A DNA stretch of 64,000 bases from Streptomyces albireticuli (GCF_021228125.1 NZ_JAJQQS010000025.1:32294-96293); one strand, 5' to 3'. Numbered from the stretch's first letter, positions 25,582 to 34,158 are shown. A program made the numbers and translations. The notes: generated from the letters alone by a model not told the origin.

Positions 25582-25970
25582 TCAGCTGGTGGGCGGACGG
25601 AACGGGATGACGTTGTCCGATGCCGGGACGGGTTCCGTTGGCGTATCTGTCCCCTGGGTTAGGACGGCGCCGGCGAGGGTCAGGCGGGTCACCAGCTGGC
25701 GGAGCTCTTCGAGCTCGGCCAGCTGGTTCGCTATCGTCTTCCTGAGCTTGGCGACGGTCGCACGCAACTGCTTCTCCGTCTCCGGGACCTGCTTGGTCTC
25801 CGTGCGGACACGCTCGTCGAACTCGTTCTTCAGGTCAGCGTGCCGCTTGTAGAGAGCCATGCGGTGAGCGCGGCGGCGGTGAAGCTACCGTTAGAGGCGG
25901 TGGCCTTCCCGGCCAGCAGCCGGTCCATCGCCTCACGGATACGGGTGCGTTCGTCCTGCTGTTGGTTCAT
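25582..25970 (-). pseudogene. Decayed small partner gene of a site-specific recombinase
   Basis: Minus strand. A start at 25970 gives MNQQQDERTRIREAMDRLLA and continues GKATASNGSFTAAALTA, after which the frame is broken near 25860. The next frame continues MALYKRHADLKNEFDERV, a coiled coil (RATVAKLRKTIANQLAELEE), and ends NVIPFRPPTS at 25582. The two parts join into one protein of the small coiled-coil type often encoded after tyrosine recombinase genes in Streptomyces (TnpC-like); a short deletion around the connecting helix is likely. No recombinase gene is present: CRISPR array 3 begins 27 bp upstream. Confidence 0.6.
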
Positions 25971-25996
25971 GTCAGGGCCTCGGCGGTCTGGGCGGT

Positions 25997-26086
25997 GGAT
26001 CACCCCCGCGTTGCGCGGGGACCACCTGGCGGTGATGACGGCGAGGTCTGCCTCCCGGGGACCACCCCCGCGTGCGCGGGGACCAC
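25997..26086 (-). CRISPR. CRISPR array 3, two repeats and one spacer
   Basis: Repeats at 25997-26025 (one extra T, one mismatch) and 26059-26086 (exact consensus) flank a 33-bp spacer. The leader follows at 26087. This is the smallest of the three arrays, which all share repeat and leader. Confidence 0.88.
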
Positions 26087-26299
26087 AGGAGCTGACCAGC
26101 AGCTTTACGTTACGGGATGCGGGTTTTTACTCACTTCCACAGAGTCGGGCATTTCAGGCATGTTGCTTTTCTGGTGCAGGCTTGGTCGGCTTCGCTGGCA
26201 CGTTACCGCTTTCCGGAGCGCCGACGCGCGAAATGGCTCAACCGCTGCGACAAGCGTGCGAATGGTGTGGGCGGTACCGACGGTGGCCTTGGTCCGTTG
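26087..26299 (-). promoter_or_regulatory. CRISPR leader, copy 3
   Basis: About 213 bp similar to leaders 1 and 2 but more diverged (for example AGCAGCTTTACGTTACGGGA). The T-rich core GGTTTTTACTCACTTCC is unchanged. Similarity to leader 2 continues to about 26360. Confidence 0.78.
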
Positions 26300-26360
26300 A
26301 ACCCCCGACAGGGCTGTCGGGAGGCTCCGGCGCGGTGGCCGGAGACACCGGGGCCTCGGC

Positions 26361-26903
26361 GAGCGGCTGGGCGAGGGTGGTCTTCCCGGCCCCCGCGCGG
26401 GGCCCTGACCCTGGACAGCACGTATAAAACAAGTGGGCTGACGAGGCTTCCAATCCGAGTGGGTTGGCGTACGGTGCCCTGCTGGCTACAGGGGGCGCCG
26501 TACGCCCGTTTGGCGGCCCGTCAGCCAGGGCCGGCCGGTATCCTCCCCGGCCTCGGCCCCGAGCTGTCTGAAGCCGCGTTAGCAAGTCCGTGGGTCAGGC
26601 GCTTGGGCGAGGGGAGGGAGACACCCTCGTTCCGGGGCGGGAGCGGCAATGCCGGGTCACTCGAATGGTTGACTCTGTCTGTTGTGCGGCTTGACAGGCA
26701 CTTTGAGGGGCCCGCGGATTTTAAGCGGTAATGACAGAGGCGCCCGGCAGGACACGCGCTGCCGACGGGTATTTGCGTAAGGCCCTGAACGGCGTGAGAG
26801 CCCGGCGGTCTCTACGGTCGCACGGGGCGGGTAGGCCGCGCCCGCCCGCGCCCTCACCCTGAGGGGCCCGTGTGCGGCCGGCATGGCAACAAGGAGCAGC
26901 ACC
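26361..26903. other. Intergenic, possible P-loop gene fragment
   Basis: No complete gene in 540 bp. On the minus strand around 26355-26400 a frame reads GAGKTTLAQPLAEAP, which resembles a Walker A region of a small kinase, but it is short and has no start. The 3' end contains the ribosome site AAGGAG for the gene at 26904. Confidence 0.35.
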
Positions 26904-27359
26904 ATGGCAGCGATCACTCAGATCCTCGCCCACCTGAAGACCGCGGACACGAAGAACGCCAGTACGGACAGCTCCGTCTACCTCGGCATCGGCGGCCGGG
27001 AGTTCCTGCTGGACCTCAAGGACCGCGATGAAATGGAGCAGGGAGCCGACGAGAAGTACTACTTCGGCGAGGGCTCCAACGTGGAGCAGAAGGAGTACAA
27101 CGACCCGAGTAAGCCCCCGCTGACCGACGACGACGTGCGGTACTTCCCGGTCTACCTGCGTCTGGAGCCCTCCGGCAGCGACCCGGGCTGGTGCGTGGAA
27201 TGGGCATCGGTGACGGTCAATCCCGACACCCCCGACGCCCACCGCTACATCCACCCCAGCCTCCACAAGGTCAGCGACACCAACCGGATCTGGCTCGAAT
27301 CCGACGCGGGCAAGACCCTCTACCTGCGCCCGGACACCGAAGGCAGCACGGAAAACTGA
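26904..27359 (+). CDS. Putative PLAT/LH2-like beta-sandwich protein
   Basis: A 151-aa acidic protein. The ATG at 26904 is preceded by AAGGAG at 8-nt spacing. The pattern SVYLGIGGREFLLDLKDRDE (residues about 26-45), QGADEKYYFGEGSNV, PVYLRLEPSGSDPGWCVEWA and SVTVNPDTPDA resembles PLAT/LH2 or tryptophan-containing beta-sandwich domains used for binding lipids or proteins. No signal peptide, so probably cytosolic. It stands alone between intergenic regions and has a terminator downstream. Confidence 0.6.
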   Translation: MAAITQILAHLKTADTKNASTDSSVYLGIGGREFLLDLKDRDEMEQGADEKYYFGEGSNVEQKEYNDPSKPPLTDDDVRYFPVYLRLEPSGSDPGWCVEWASVTVNPDTPDAHRYIHPSLHKVSDTNRIWLESDAGKTLYLRPDTEGSTEN

Positions 27360-27475
27360 CAGTGAAGATTGCAGCTGAGAGGCAGTCCTTGGATGCAGTG
27401 ACGCACGTCAGTGGCTCTAAAGGGGCACTGGGCACTACGGCAAAGTTGCAGGTCAGGGCCTCATAGCCCCGGCGC

Positions 27476-27515
27476 GAAGCGGCCCCGGTACTCAGCCGAG
27501 TACCGGGGCCGCTTC
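27476..27515. terminator. Strong bidirectional terminator hairpin
   Basis: Perfect 18-bp stem (27476-27493 with 27498-27515; left arm GAAGCGGCCCCGGTACTC) and a 4-nt loop AGCC. It separates the plus-strand gene at 26904 from minus-strand remnants. Confidence 0.75.
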
Positions 27516-27526
27516 ATGTTCGGGGG

Positions 27527-27660
27527 TCAGCTGGCACGCCGCCGTCGCTGCTGCTCCTCCAGGTAGACCCGCTCCTTGTTCCGTGCAAGCTGCGCCTTGA
27601 CCAGCTGGAAAGGCATGTCGCGGCGGATGCCAGCGAGCAGCGGCCCCCGGTCTCCCACTC
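27527..27660 (-). pseudogene. C-terminal fragment of an unknown protein
   Basis: A minus-strand frame reads LLAGIRRDMPFQLVKAQLAR and then NKERVYLEEQQRRRRAS before a TGA at 27527. It looks like a genuine helical protein tail. The frame is broken upstream within 50 codons. Origin unknown. Confidence 0.4.
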
Positions 27661-27734
27661 CTCTTCGAAGGGCTCAGAGCCCGACCCGGCCGGTTCGGTA
27701 ACGACGTAGGGCTCGCCGCTACCGGGGCGGTCTC

Positions 27735-27975
27735 CCCACGCGGTCCGGTCGGCGCGAACGCGCTGACCCGGTTCTCGTGCTCGCGGCGGGCCTTGCACTG
27801 GGCGGGGATCGCGGGGACGCCTTGGCCGCCGTCGAGCGGCTGGCAGCGGGCGACGAGCCGGCGGTGCACGGCCGGGACCGCGGTGACGCGCAGGGCGTAC
27901 CCCTGGCCGCGCCGCACGACCACCCCCTGGTCGAGCACGGCCCGCTCGGCGGCCTCTAGGGGCAGCGCCGAGGTA
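27735..27975 (-). pseudogene. Degenerate copy B of a small repeated gene
   Basis: Minus strand: ERAVLDQGVVVRRGQGYALR, VTAVPAVHRRLVARCQPLDG, IPAQCKARREHENRVSAF. It aligns along its whole length with the better-preserved copy at 29929-30180 and with a third copy at 28013-28230. After the ENRV motif the frame runs on without the expected stop, so this copy appears decayed. Confidence 0.5.
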
Positions 27976-28012
27976 CGCTCAAAAGCCGCCAGTTCTTGAT
28001 TGGTGGGTTTCT

Positions 28013-28230
28013 TCAGCTCTCGGCGTGAGTCCCGAGAGCGTTGAGGCGGTTCGCGTACTGGCGACGGGCCTTACGCTGAGCCGAGACCGCCGGGAAGCCC
28101 CTGGAGGGGCTGGTGGCCGGCAAGGATGGTTGGTGAACCGCCGGGGTGGCGCTGACACGCCGGGTGTAGCCCCGCCCGCGTCGTACGGCTTGGCCGTCGC
28201 CGAGCGCGGCCCGCTCGGCGGGGCTCCAGG
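28013..28230 (-). pseudogene. Degenerate copy C of the same small gene
   Basis: Minus strand: ERAALGDGQAVRRGRGYTRR, VSATPAVHQPSLPATSPSRG, SAQRKARRQYANRLNALGTH, then a TGA at 28013. It shares the VRRGxGY, VPAxH-like and AQRKARRxYxNRxNAL motifs with copies A and B but has lost much of the middle. Confidence 0.5.
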
Positions 28231-28314
28231 GCCGTGTCGGCGAGAGACGTCACGGCCAACTGCGGTCGCTGCCCGGTGGGAAGACCGGCACCAGCGAGAG
28301 CAGCTAAGCGCCAT

Positions 28315-28339
28315 GGGGCGTGGCACAAGGCCACGCCCC
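28315..28339 (-). terminator. Terminator of the 19-codon gene
   Basis: GGGGCGTGGC (28315-28324) pairs perfectly with GCCACGCCCC (28330-28339) over a 5-nt loop, 6 bp after the stop of the small minus-strand gene. Confidence 0.7.
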
Positions 28340-28345
28340 GGGCAT

Positions 28346-28405
28346 CTAGCACTCGTCGCCGTCGTAGTGCTCGTACCGTCCGTGGTGAATGACGCGGATG
28401 GTCAT
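28346..28405 (-). CDS. 19-aa peptide with its own ribosome site and terminator
   Basis: Minus strand, ATG at 28405, product MTIRVIHHGRYEHYDGDEC, TAG at 28346. GGAGAGGAGGTG lies 6 nt upstream of the ATG, an excellent ribosome site, and a perfect hairpin lies 6 bp downstream. It is divergent from the P450 gene (28695), with 289 bp between the starts. The peptide has three His, two Tyr and a C-terminal Cys; P450-modified ribosomal peptides use very short precursors with Tyr/His/Trp cross-links. A substrate role for the P450 is inferred only. Confidence 0.55.
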   Translation of the reverse strand: MTIRVIHHGRYEHYDGDEC

Positions 28406-28694
28406 TGCGGCACCTCCTCTCCGCTCGTGCGGTGAGACCTCTCTATGGTGCGGCGATCCACCTCCGAGCGCACGGGGAGCACAAGGGGCGCACAAAGACG
28501 TCTCAGGCGCGCCCGTCGCTGCGCTGCGCCAGCACTTGCCATGGGGTGATTGGGCCCGGGTGACTCCGGGCTGGGGGTATTGATGCAGCCGTTGCCCAGC
28601 CCCGGTATACGCGGAGCACCTTGCGGTCTTCGTCTTCCGGCCAACATCGTCCGCCCCCCGGACCACCGCCGGTCAGGGGGGAAGGCACAAGCGT

Positions 28695-29846
28695 ATGAGC
28701 CCTCACCATGACGCCCTCGATGTGGCCGTGCCCGTAGAGCAGCAGCCGGGTCTGGGCAGTGGGGTCCAGCGGCTGCGGATGGCGGATGGGTCGTTGGCCT
28801 GGCTGGTGGGCGGATACAACGACTGCCGCCGTTGGTTGCGCAGTGGGCTGCTGGCGCTTGACGACGTCCACGCCGGAAGCGGCTACCGGGGGTTTCGTCT
28901 GCCTGGTTCGCTGGCGGCGGACCTGCAGAACCGGGACGGCGAGGACCACGCGCGCCTGCGCGCGCTGGCCGCCCAGCCGCTGGCCCCCAGGCACGTTGCA
29001 CGGTGGGAGGGACACATCGGCCGGGTCGCGGATCAGCTGGCCGCCTCCCTTGTGCTCCGGGGCGGTGGTGAGCTGATGGGAGACTTCGCGCTCCCGCTGG
29101 TGTTGACCGTCGTGTGCGACCTGCTCGACATCCCGGTGGCTGATCGCAGGGACCTGGCAGGCTGGACCCGCACGATGTTCCGCCCTGACCGGTCAGGCGG
29201 TCTGGACAGCGCGGTCGAGCACGTCCGACGGCTGATGGCCCGCCTCGTCGCCGACCGCCGCCGCACCCCCGGCGATGACCTGATCACCTGGTGGGGCACC
29301 ACTGGCTCCGAGCACGCCCGGGCCGACGAGGACGAACTGGTCCTCCTCGCGTTCGGCATGTGGTGGGCGGGTATCGAGAACACCGCCCACCTCATCTGCC
29401 TCAGCGCCCTCCACCTCATTCGCCAGCCGGGCACGCTGCGAGACCATCCGCGGCAGGCTCCCGCCGTGGTCGAGGAACTGCTGCGCCGCCACGGTCCCGC
29501 CCTGACCTCCGCGCGGCGCTTCGCCCGCCGCGACGTGACCATCGGCGGCCGGCACATCCCTGCGGGCGACACCGTCCTGTTCGCGCTGGCCGCGGCCAAC
29601 CACGACCCCGACCAGTTTCCGCACCCCTACCGCTTCCTCCCGGACCGGCCCTCGGGCCACCACCTGGCGTTCGGGCACGGACCGCACTACTGCCCAGGCG
29701 CGGCGCTGGCCCGAGCCGAACTGCGCGCCACGCTCGGCGCCCTGCACCACCTGCCGCGCCTGGCCCTGGCCGTACCGGAAAACGCGCTGAACTGGCGCAG
29801 ATCCCCGCGTCTGAAGGGCCTGCTCACCCTCCCCGTCACAGTTTGA
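28695..29846 (+). CDS. Cytochrome P450
   Basis: A 383-aa cytochrome P450. The oxygen-binding I-helix motif AGIENT is at 225-230, ExxR is E261-R264, and the haem loop FGHGPHYCPG is at 326-335 with the haem ligand C333. Its length is slightly below the usual 400 aa, mainly from a shorter N-terminus (MSPHHDALDVAVPVEQQPGL). The ATG at 28695 follows a GGGGGGAAGG ribosome site. No ferredoxin or reductase is nearby, so it would rely on host partners. It is divergent from the 19-codon gene. Confidence 0.93.
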   Translation: MSPHHDALDVAVPVEQQPGLGSGVQRLRMADGSLAWLVGGYNDCRRWLRSGLLALDDVHAGSGYRGFRLPGSLAADLQNRDGEDHARLRALAAQPLAPRHVARWEGHIGRVADQLAASLVLRGGGELMGDFALPLVLTVVCDLLDIPVADRRDLAGWTRTMFRPDRSGGLDSAVEHVRRLMARLVADRRRTPGDDLITWWGTTGSEHARADEDELVLLAFGMWWAGIENTAHLICLSALHLIRQPGTLRDHPRQAPAVVEELLRRHGPALTSARRFARRDVTIGGRHIPAGDTVLFALAAANHDPDQFPHPYRFLPDRPSGHHLAFGHGPHYCPGAALARAELRATLGALHHLPRLALAVPENALNWRRSPRLKGLLTLPVTV

Positions 29847-29928
29847 CCCCCGCGTCCTGCCTGTCCGAACCGGGTCGCCTCGCGTCCCGTCACGGCCTTG
29901 AGGAACATCGGTACAGCAGGGAGAACGG

Positions 29929-30180
29929 TCATGGTCCGATCGGGACGAGCGCGTTGACGCGGTTCTCGTACTCGCGGCGGGCCTTGCGCTGAGCCGGGAT
30001 CGCCGCAGTGCCGTCGAGAGGGTGGCAGCGGTCGAGGAGTTGGCGGTGGATCGCGGGTACGACGGTGACGCGCAGGGTGTAGCCCTGGCCGCGCCGTACG
30101 GTCACCCCCGCATCGAGTGTGACGCGCTCGGCGGGTTCCAGTTCGGCGGCGCGGAGGAAGTCGGCGACCTTGCCGGGCAT
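29929..30180 (-). CDS. Small repeated gene, copy A (best preserved)
   Basis: An 83-aa product if started at the ATG at 30180: MPGKVADFLRAAELEPAERV, TLDAGVTVRRGQGYTLRVTV, VPAIHRQLLDRCHPLDG, AAIPAQRKARREYENRVNAL. The frame is open further upstream (ending in LPVVLD), so the true start may be earlier. Two eroded copies lie at 27735-27975 and 28013-28230 on the same strand. Family not recognised. The VRRGxGY...RVT core looks like a small beta-rich domain followed by a basic helix. Confidence 0.5.
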   Translation of the reverse strand: MPGKVADFLRAAELEPAERVTLDAGVTVRRGQGYTLRVTVVPAIHRQLLDRCHPLDGTAAIPAQRKARREYENRVNALVPIGP

Positions 30181-30715
30181 GTCGAGGACGACCGGCAGTT
30201 CCGGGGCCGGGGCGCCTGGGTCGGCGGCCGCCGGGCTCCTGGGCGCGACGCCCTCGCACAGGCCATCGCCCGCGCGAAGCGGAACCCGGGGCGGCCTACA
30301 GCGCGCGGCCCCGGCTGCCGATCCCGCTGACGCTGGATCGAACCGACTGGTACGACCCGAGGGATCTGACGGCATGGTGGCAGGGGCGTCCCGGCCGAGG
30401 CCGGCGGAGCTGACCCCGGTTCCTGCGGTCTCCTCGTCGCTGGGCTGCCGTGAGGAGTGAAGCGGCCCCCGGCGGTGACCACCGGCCCACCGGATCGGTG
30501 ACGTAGCCGAGGCCTTGCGCGCGGGGAGCAGTAAGCAAAGACCGCGCTTCGCGGTGGGTTGCGGAAGGTGGGGCGCCTCGCTGCGGTCGGCGCCGCGCGG
30601 GGACGACACAGTCGGTGGGTGGTTGGGGGCAGGTTGGAAGGGGATGGACAGCACGACGCCGCCGGCGGCGACGTCCGTCACTTTCGCCGGCGAGGTGCTG
30701 TGCGTCCTGTCGCGG
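30181..30715. other. Intergenic, no clear gene
   Basis: 535 bp between the small repeated gene and the TPR fragment. Frames are open on both strands only because of GC content. No ribosome sites, domains or hairpins of note were seen. Confidence 0.5.
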
Positions 30716-31246
30716 TCAGCTGGCGCGGGCCAGTTCCAGGAGCTCCCCGACTCCCTCGGCCGAGGTGTGCCCGGCGAAGCCCGGGAGGAGCCCGTGGACC
30801 AGCTCGACGCAGCGCGGGGCACCGATCCGGTTCGCCATCGTGAGCGCCTGGGTGGCGGTGGTCGCCGCGCGGTCGTACTCGCCGTCGCGCAGGTACTCCT
30901 CGGCCTCGTAGGCGAGGAACACCGCCTTCGTCTTCGTCCGGGCGACCGGCAGGACCTTGGTGCCGTCCTGGGTGAGCTGGTGGGCGCTGCGGCGGTGGCC
31001 GAGGTCGAGGAGACACCGGCCGGAATCGACGGCGAGGTCCGAGGGGGACATCCACACGCACCAGGTGGGGGCCGGTTCGGCGGTAGGGGCGCCGAGCTGG
31101 TGCTCGGCGGCGGCCAGGGCCCGGCTGCACGAGAGCTCTTCACCGAGGGCGGCGTGGGCGCGGCCGAGCCGGAGGTAGAGCACCGAGCGGGCCATGGGGT
31201 GGTCGGTGAGCGGGTGGGGGTGCGGGCCGTCGGCGGCGCGGCTCAC
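30716..31246 (-). CDS. TPR-domain fragment coupled to the kinase-like gene
   Basis: A 176-aa product from the GTG at 31246, overlapping the stop of the upstream P-loop gene (GTGA), which indicates translational coupling. The sequence (ARSVLYLRLGRAHAALGEEL, SGRCLLDLGHRRSAHQLTQD, EEYLRDGEYDRAATTATQAL) is a TPR array like the C-terminal third of Streptomyces XRE-TPR regulators, without a DNA-binding part. It could be a stand-alone adaptor or a truncated regulator. Confidence 0.65.
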   Translation of the reverse strand: MSRAADGPHPHPLTDHPMARSVLYLRLGRAHAALGEELSCSRALAAAEHQLGAPTAEPAPTWCVWMSPSDLAVDSGRCLLDLGHRRSAHQLTQDGTKVLPVARTKTKAVFLAYEAEEYLRDGEYDRAATTATQALTMANRIGAPRCVELVHGLLPGFAGHTSAEGVGELLELARAS

Positions 31247-32205
31247 GCGCGTACCGCTTCCGCGTACTGCGCTTCCAGGTCGGCGCGGCCCTCGGGGTCG
31301 TCGTCCTGGTCGTTGTTCTCGTGCGGGCCGTGCACGGTGCAGACGATGTCTTCGTGACCGTCCAGGTCGCCGTTCAGCGCCCGGAACAAGCAGGTGACGC
31401 TGTAGGCGGGCGCCCAGGCGTAGGCGGTGCATTCGTTGTCGTGCGGGCACGGCACCATCACGTCGAACCCGATATCGCCCTTGCCGTCCAGGTCGGTGCG
31501 CAGGGCGAGGGTGAGGTGCATCTGACCGAGGCGGATCTCCGCGACGCGGTCGCCGCCGGCGACGTCCGAGCCGGGCTTCCACCGCCACATCGGCAGGATC
31601 TCCGGGCCGAAGATCTTGCGTACGAGCAGCAGGTCGCCCAGGCCGTCGCCGCCGTCCCGTCCGAGGTCGGCGTTCCGGGTCTCGCTCAGGCTCTTCAGGA
31701 GCGGCAGCAGCCGGTAGAGGCTGTCGGAGAAGACGACGTGGTTGAAGCCTTCGGTCTTGAGCTTCGGGTGGGAGTGGACCATCGCCTTGTGCTGCGCGAG
31801 GACCGTGTCCTTCGGCACGGCGCGGTTGGCCGGTCGCGGTCGCTGGCGCTCCACACACACGGAAGCCGGGGTGGACACCACGACCGCGATGGCGGGCACG
31901 TTATGCCGCTGGGCGGCGGCGACCAGTGGCTCCCTGGCGGCCCTGGTGACGTTCGTGGCGTCGACGACCGTGTTCAACCGCCGCCCCATTCGGCGCTCCA
32001 GGATCAGGTGCAGGGCATCGACCGCGTCGGCCGTGGCCTCCTGGTCGCCCGCGTCGTCGCTGACCGCCTCGCGCATCGCGTCCAGGGACAGGATCTGTGA
32101 GTCGGGCCAGGTGCGGGCCAGGGTGCTCTTACCAGCGCCGCTGGCGCCGATCAGCACGATCAGGGCGTTCTCCGGCAGTTCCGGGTGCGTCTGCAGCGAC
32201 GTCAT
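31243..32205 (-). CDS. Polynucleotide-kinase-like P-loop ATPase
   Basis: A 320-aa protein. Residues about 14-30 hold ALIVLIGASGAGKSTLARTW (Walker A GASGAGKS), then ILSLDAMREAVSDD and NTVVDATNVTRAAREPLVAA, the arrangement of T4 Pnk-like and AAA_33 kinases that phosphorylate nucleic acid ends or small molecules. The C-terminal 130 residues (FNHVVFSDSLYRLLPLLKSL onward, then GDRVAEIRLGQMHLTLALRT) form an additional domain with no clear family. It is followed by the coupled TPR gene. RNA repair or tRNA handling is possible but not shown. Confidence 0.75.
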   Translation of the reverse strand: MTSLQTHPELPENALIVLIGASGAGKSTLARTWPDSQILSLDAMREAVSDDAGDQEATADAVDALHLILERRMGRRLNTVVDATNVTRAAREPLVAAAQRHNVPAIAVVVSTPASVCVERQRPRPANRAVPKDTVLAQHKAMVHSHPKLKTEGFNHVVFSDSLYRLLPLLKSLSETRNADLGRDGGDGLGDLLLVRKIFGPEILPMWRWKPGSDVAGGDRVAEIRLGQMHLTLALRTDLDGKGDIGFDVMVPCPHDNECTAYAWAPAYSVTCLFRALNGDLDGHEDIVCTVHGPHENNDQDDDPEGRADLEAQYAEAVRA

Positions 32206-32507
32206 GTGCGTTCTCCTTGTGGGTGGAGGGGTGCGGGTGGTCAGGTGCGGGTGCTTCCCGGCGGAGTCGGGGGCGAAGGTCGCGGCCTCTTCGCGCAGGC
32301 GGTGGACTCGGAGTCGTCCGCGTCGAGCGGGGTGAGTACGGCGGCAGTCGATCGGGCCGCCCAGTTCGCTCCGAGGCCGCGGTATTGGTGGGCTGGCTCC
32401 GGTCAGCGAGCAACCCGCAGCGCAAGCGGCGGTACGGCGATCAGCCTCGGTCCCGGATCAACTGAGCCGGGCGGAGCAGGGAAAGAGTGCGCTGGGATAA
32501 TCAGGGG
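32206..32507. other. Intergenic divergent region
   Basis: 300 bp between the divergent starts of the P-loop ATPase and the gene at 32508. It should contain both promoters; no repeat or operator was recognised. Confidence 0.5.
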
Positions 32508-32957
32508 ATGGCCAGCAATGAGATCCGGTTCGACCGCCAGCCTCGTGACGACCTTGGCGTGCTTGAGGTCGCCCCACGCATCGACGGAATACCGCTCACC
32601 GAGCTGATCGACAGATTCGAGACTGACGCCGGGATGCAACCCGCAGGCGACGCCTACGGCGGTCTTATCCCTGAGTACTTTCGGTTCGGCCCGTTGGAGG
32701 ACCACTTCCACGGACGGTCCACCGACGCCATGGGGCCGAAGACGCCCTTGCTCGGCTGTGAATGCGGCGAGCTGGGGTGCTGGCCGCTCATGGCCCGCAT
32801 CGCCGTGACAGCCGATCTCGTGACCTGGGACTTCTTCGAGCAGCCCTACCGCACGGCACGCGACTACACGGCGTTCGGCCCGTTCCAATTCGACCGCCAC
32901 CAATACGATGACGCCTTGCGGGCTCTGAGCGCGGAAATCAGCTCCACCGATACGTGA
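32508..32957 (+). CDS. Conserved hypothetical protein with CECGELGCW motif
   Basis: A 149-aa protein from the ATG at 32508 (a GTG 21 bp upstream is less likely). The centre has LLGCECGELGCWPLMARIAV, with three cysteines in CxCxxxxC, and the C-terminus has FGPFQFDRHQYDDALRAL. This arrangement is widespread in actinobacterial proteins of unknown function; the cysteines may bind a metal. The gene stands alone. Confidence 0.75.
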   Translation: MASNEIRFDRQPRDDLGVLEVAPRIDGIPLTELIDRFETDAGMQPAGDAYGGLIPEYFRFGPLEDHFHGRSTDAMGPKTPLLGCECGELGCWPLMARIAVTADLVTWDFFEQPYRTARDYTAFGPFQFDRHQYDDALRALSAEISSTDT

Positions 32958-33004
32958 GCACCCCTCATCCGCCCCATCTCCAGGTGGTTGTCGGGGCGGA
33001 TTTT

Positions 33005-34060
33005 TCAGGCGGCCGGCTCGTGGCCGGGCCTGCCGCCTGTGTCCGTGCGGGCCTTGGCCAGGCGTGCCTCAAACGCGGCGTTCCAGGCGTCGGGGTCGTG
33101 GCCGGCCTTCTCGGCCGCCTCCCACGCGAACTCGCCGATTTCGCCGCTGTCGAGTTCCTCGGCGGTTTCGGCGACGATGGTGGCGGCCAGGCGTGGGTCG
33201 GCGGTGTGGAGGGCGTCGAGGTACCGGTAGGCCCTCCAGGCCGTGGCGCCGACGGCGGCGTGGGCGGCGAACGCCTCACCCGAGGCGGCGCTCTCCAGCA
33301 TCGCGTGCGTGCTGCGCAGGGTCTGCTGGAGCAGATCTCCCGCGGTCTCGGTGACGGCCTTGGTGACCTCGTAGCGGGTCCGGTCCGGCGCGGCGGGGAT
33401 GCCGTCGGGTATCGCGGCGGCCGCGCCCGCGGACAGGGTGTGCTGCCAGTCGGCGTGGACCTGATCGAGAGCGGCGTGGCCGCTGGTCTCGATGCCACGG
33501 CGGCGGATGTAAGCAGGCATCTGGGCGCCGAGGAAGTCCTCGCCCACGACCAGCACCGCCCGCCGGTCGGCGGTGACACGGACGCGCACCAGATCGTCGG
33601 CGTCACCGAACCGGCGCAGCAGTCCGGAGTCCAGGACCGGGAACGCGCCGTCGGAGGCGCTGGTCTGCTCGAGGACACCTCGCAGGATGCCGCGCCAGTC
33701 GAAGAACGCCAGGTCCGGGCTGACGGCGATACCGAGGTCGCCGTGGGCGGCGGTGAACCGCACGCGGTCCCCGGCGGCGGTCACGGTGACGGGCTCGTGG
33801 CCGGTCTGGGTGCTGATCCACTCGCGCAGGGCGTGCAGGGACCGGGCCGGGAGCGTGCGGGCGAACGGCTCGCCGTCCAGGCCGGTGTGGCGGTAGCGGG
33901 CGGCGCCCACCGTGTACCGGTCGCTGGCCACCGCGTACACGTAGTTGGCGTCGGCTTCCAGGCGGATGCCGTACAGCACCTCAGTGAACTCGCCGCCGAC
34001 GTGGGCGCGCGTGCGGTCAATGAGCCGGCCGAGCTGATGGGCGTTGATCGTGAAAGGCAC
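33005..34060 (-). CDS. DNA polymerase III beta-clamp-like protein
   Basis: A 351-aa protein whose N-terminal 130 residues resemble the sliding clamp: LGRLIDRTRAHVGGEFTEVL, YGIRLEADANYVYAVASDRY and TVGAARYRHTG, which match the first clamp domain and its DxY/F signature. The later domains are diverged, and residues from 230 on (EVTKAVTETAGDLLQQTLRS) are helical and not clamp-like. A chromosomal clamp is about 376 aa with three repeats. It may be a plasmid clamp variant or a clamp decoy that assists plasmid replication or transfer. GTG start at 34060 with AAGGGAG upstream. Confidence 0.65.
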   Translation of the reverse strand: MPFTINAHQLGRLIDRTRAHVGGEFTEVLYGIRLEADANYVYAVASDRYTVGAARYRHTGLDGEPFARTLPARSLHALREWISTQTGHEPVTVTAAGDRVRFTAAHGDLGIAVSPDLAFFDWRGILRGVLEQTSASDGAFPVLDSGLLRRFGDADDLVRVRVTADRRAVLVVGEDFLGAQMPAYIRRRGIETSGHAALDQVHADWQHTLSAGAAAAIPDGIPAAPDRTRYEVTKAVTETAGDLLQQTLRSTHAMLESAASGEAFAAHAAVGATAWRAYRYLDALHTADPRLAATIVAETAEELDSGEIGEFAWEAAEKAGHDPDAWNAAFEARLAKARTDTGGRPGHEPAA

Positions 34061-34158
34061 GAGCTGCTCCCTTGGTGGAATGGGGTGGTGCGGGGCCGGG
34101 CGGCCTGTCCGGTCCTCGGCAACCGCAGGGGTGGCCGAGGACCAGGTGGGGCGCCGGG

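Noticed and set aside
26203..26585. Minus-strand GAGKTTLAQPLAEA as a P-loop kinase gene
   Set aside because: Only one motif, no start, no second motif; kept only as a note in the intergenic entry.
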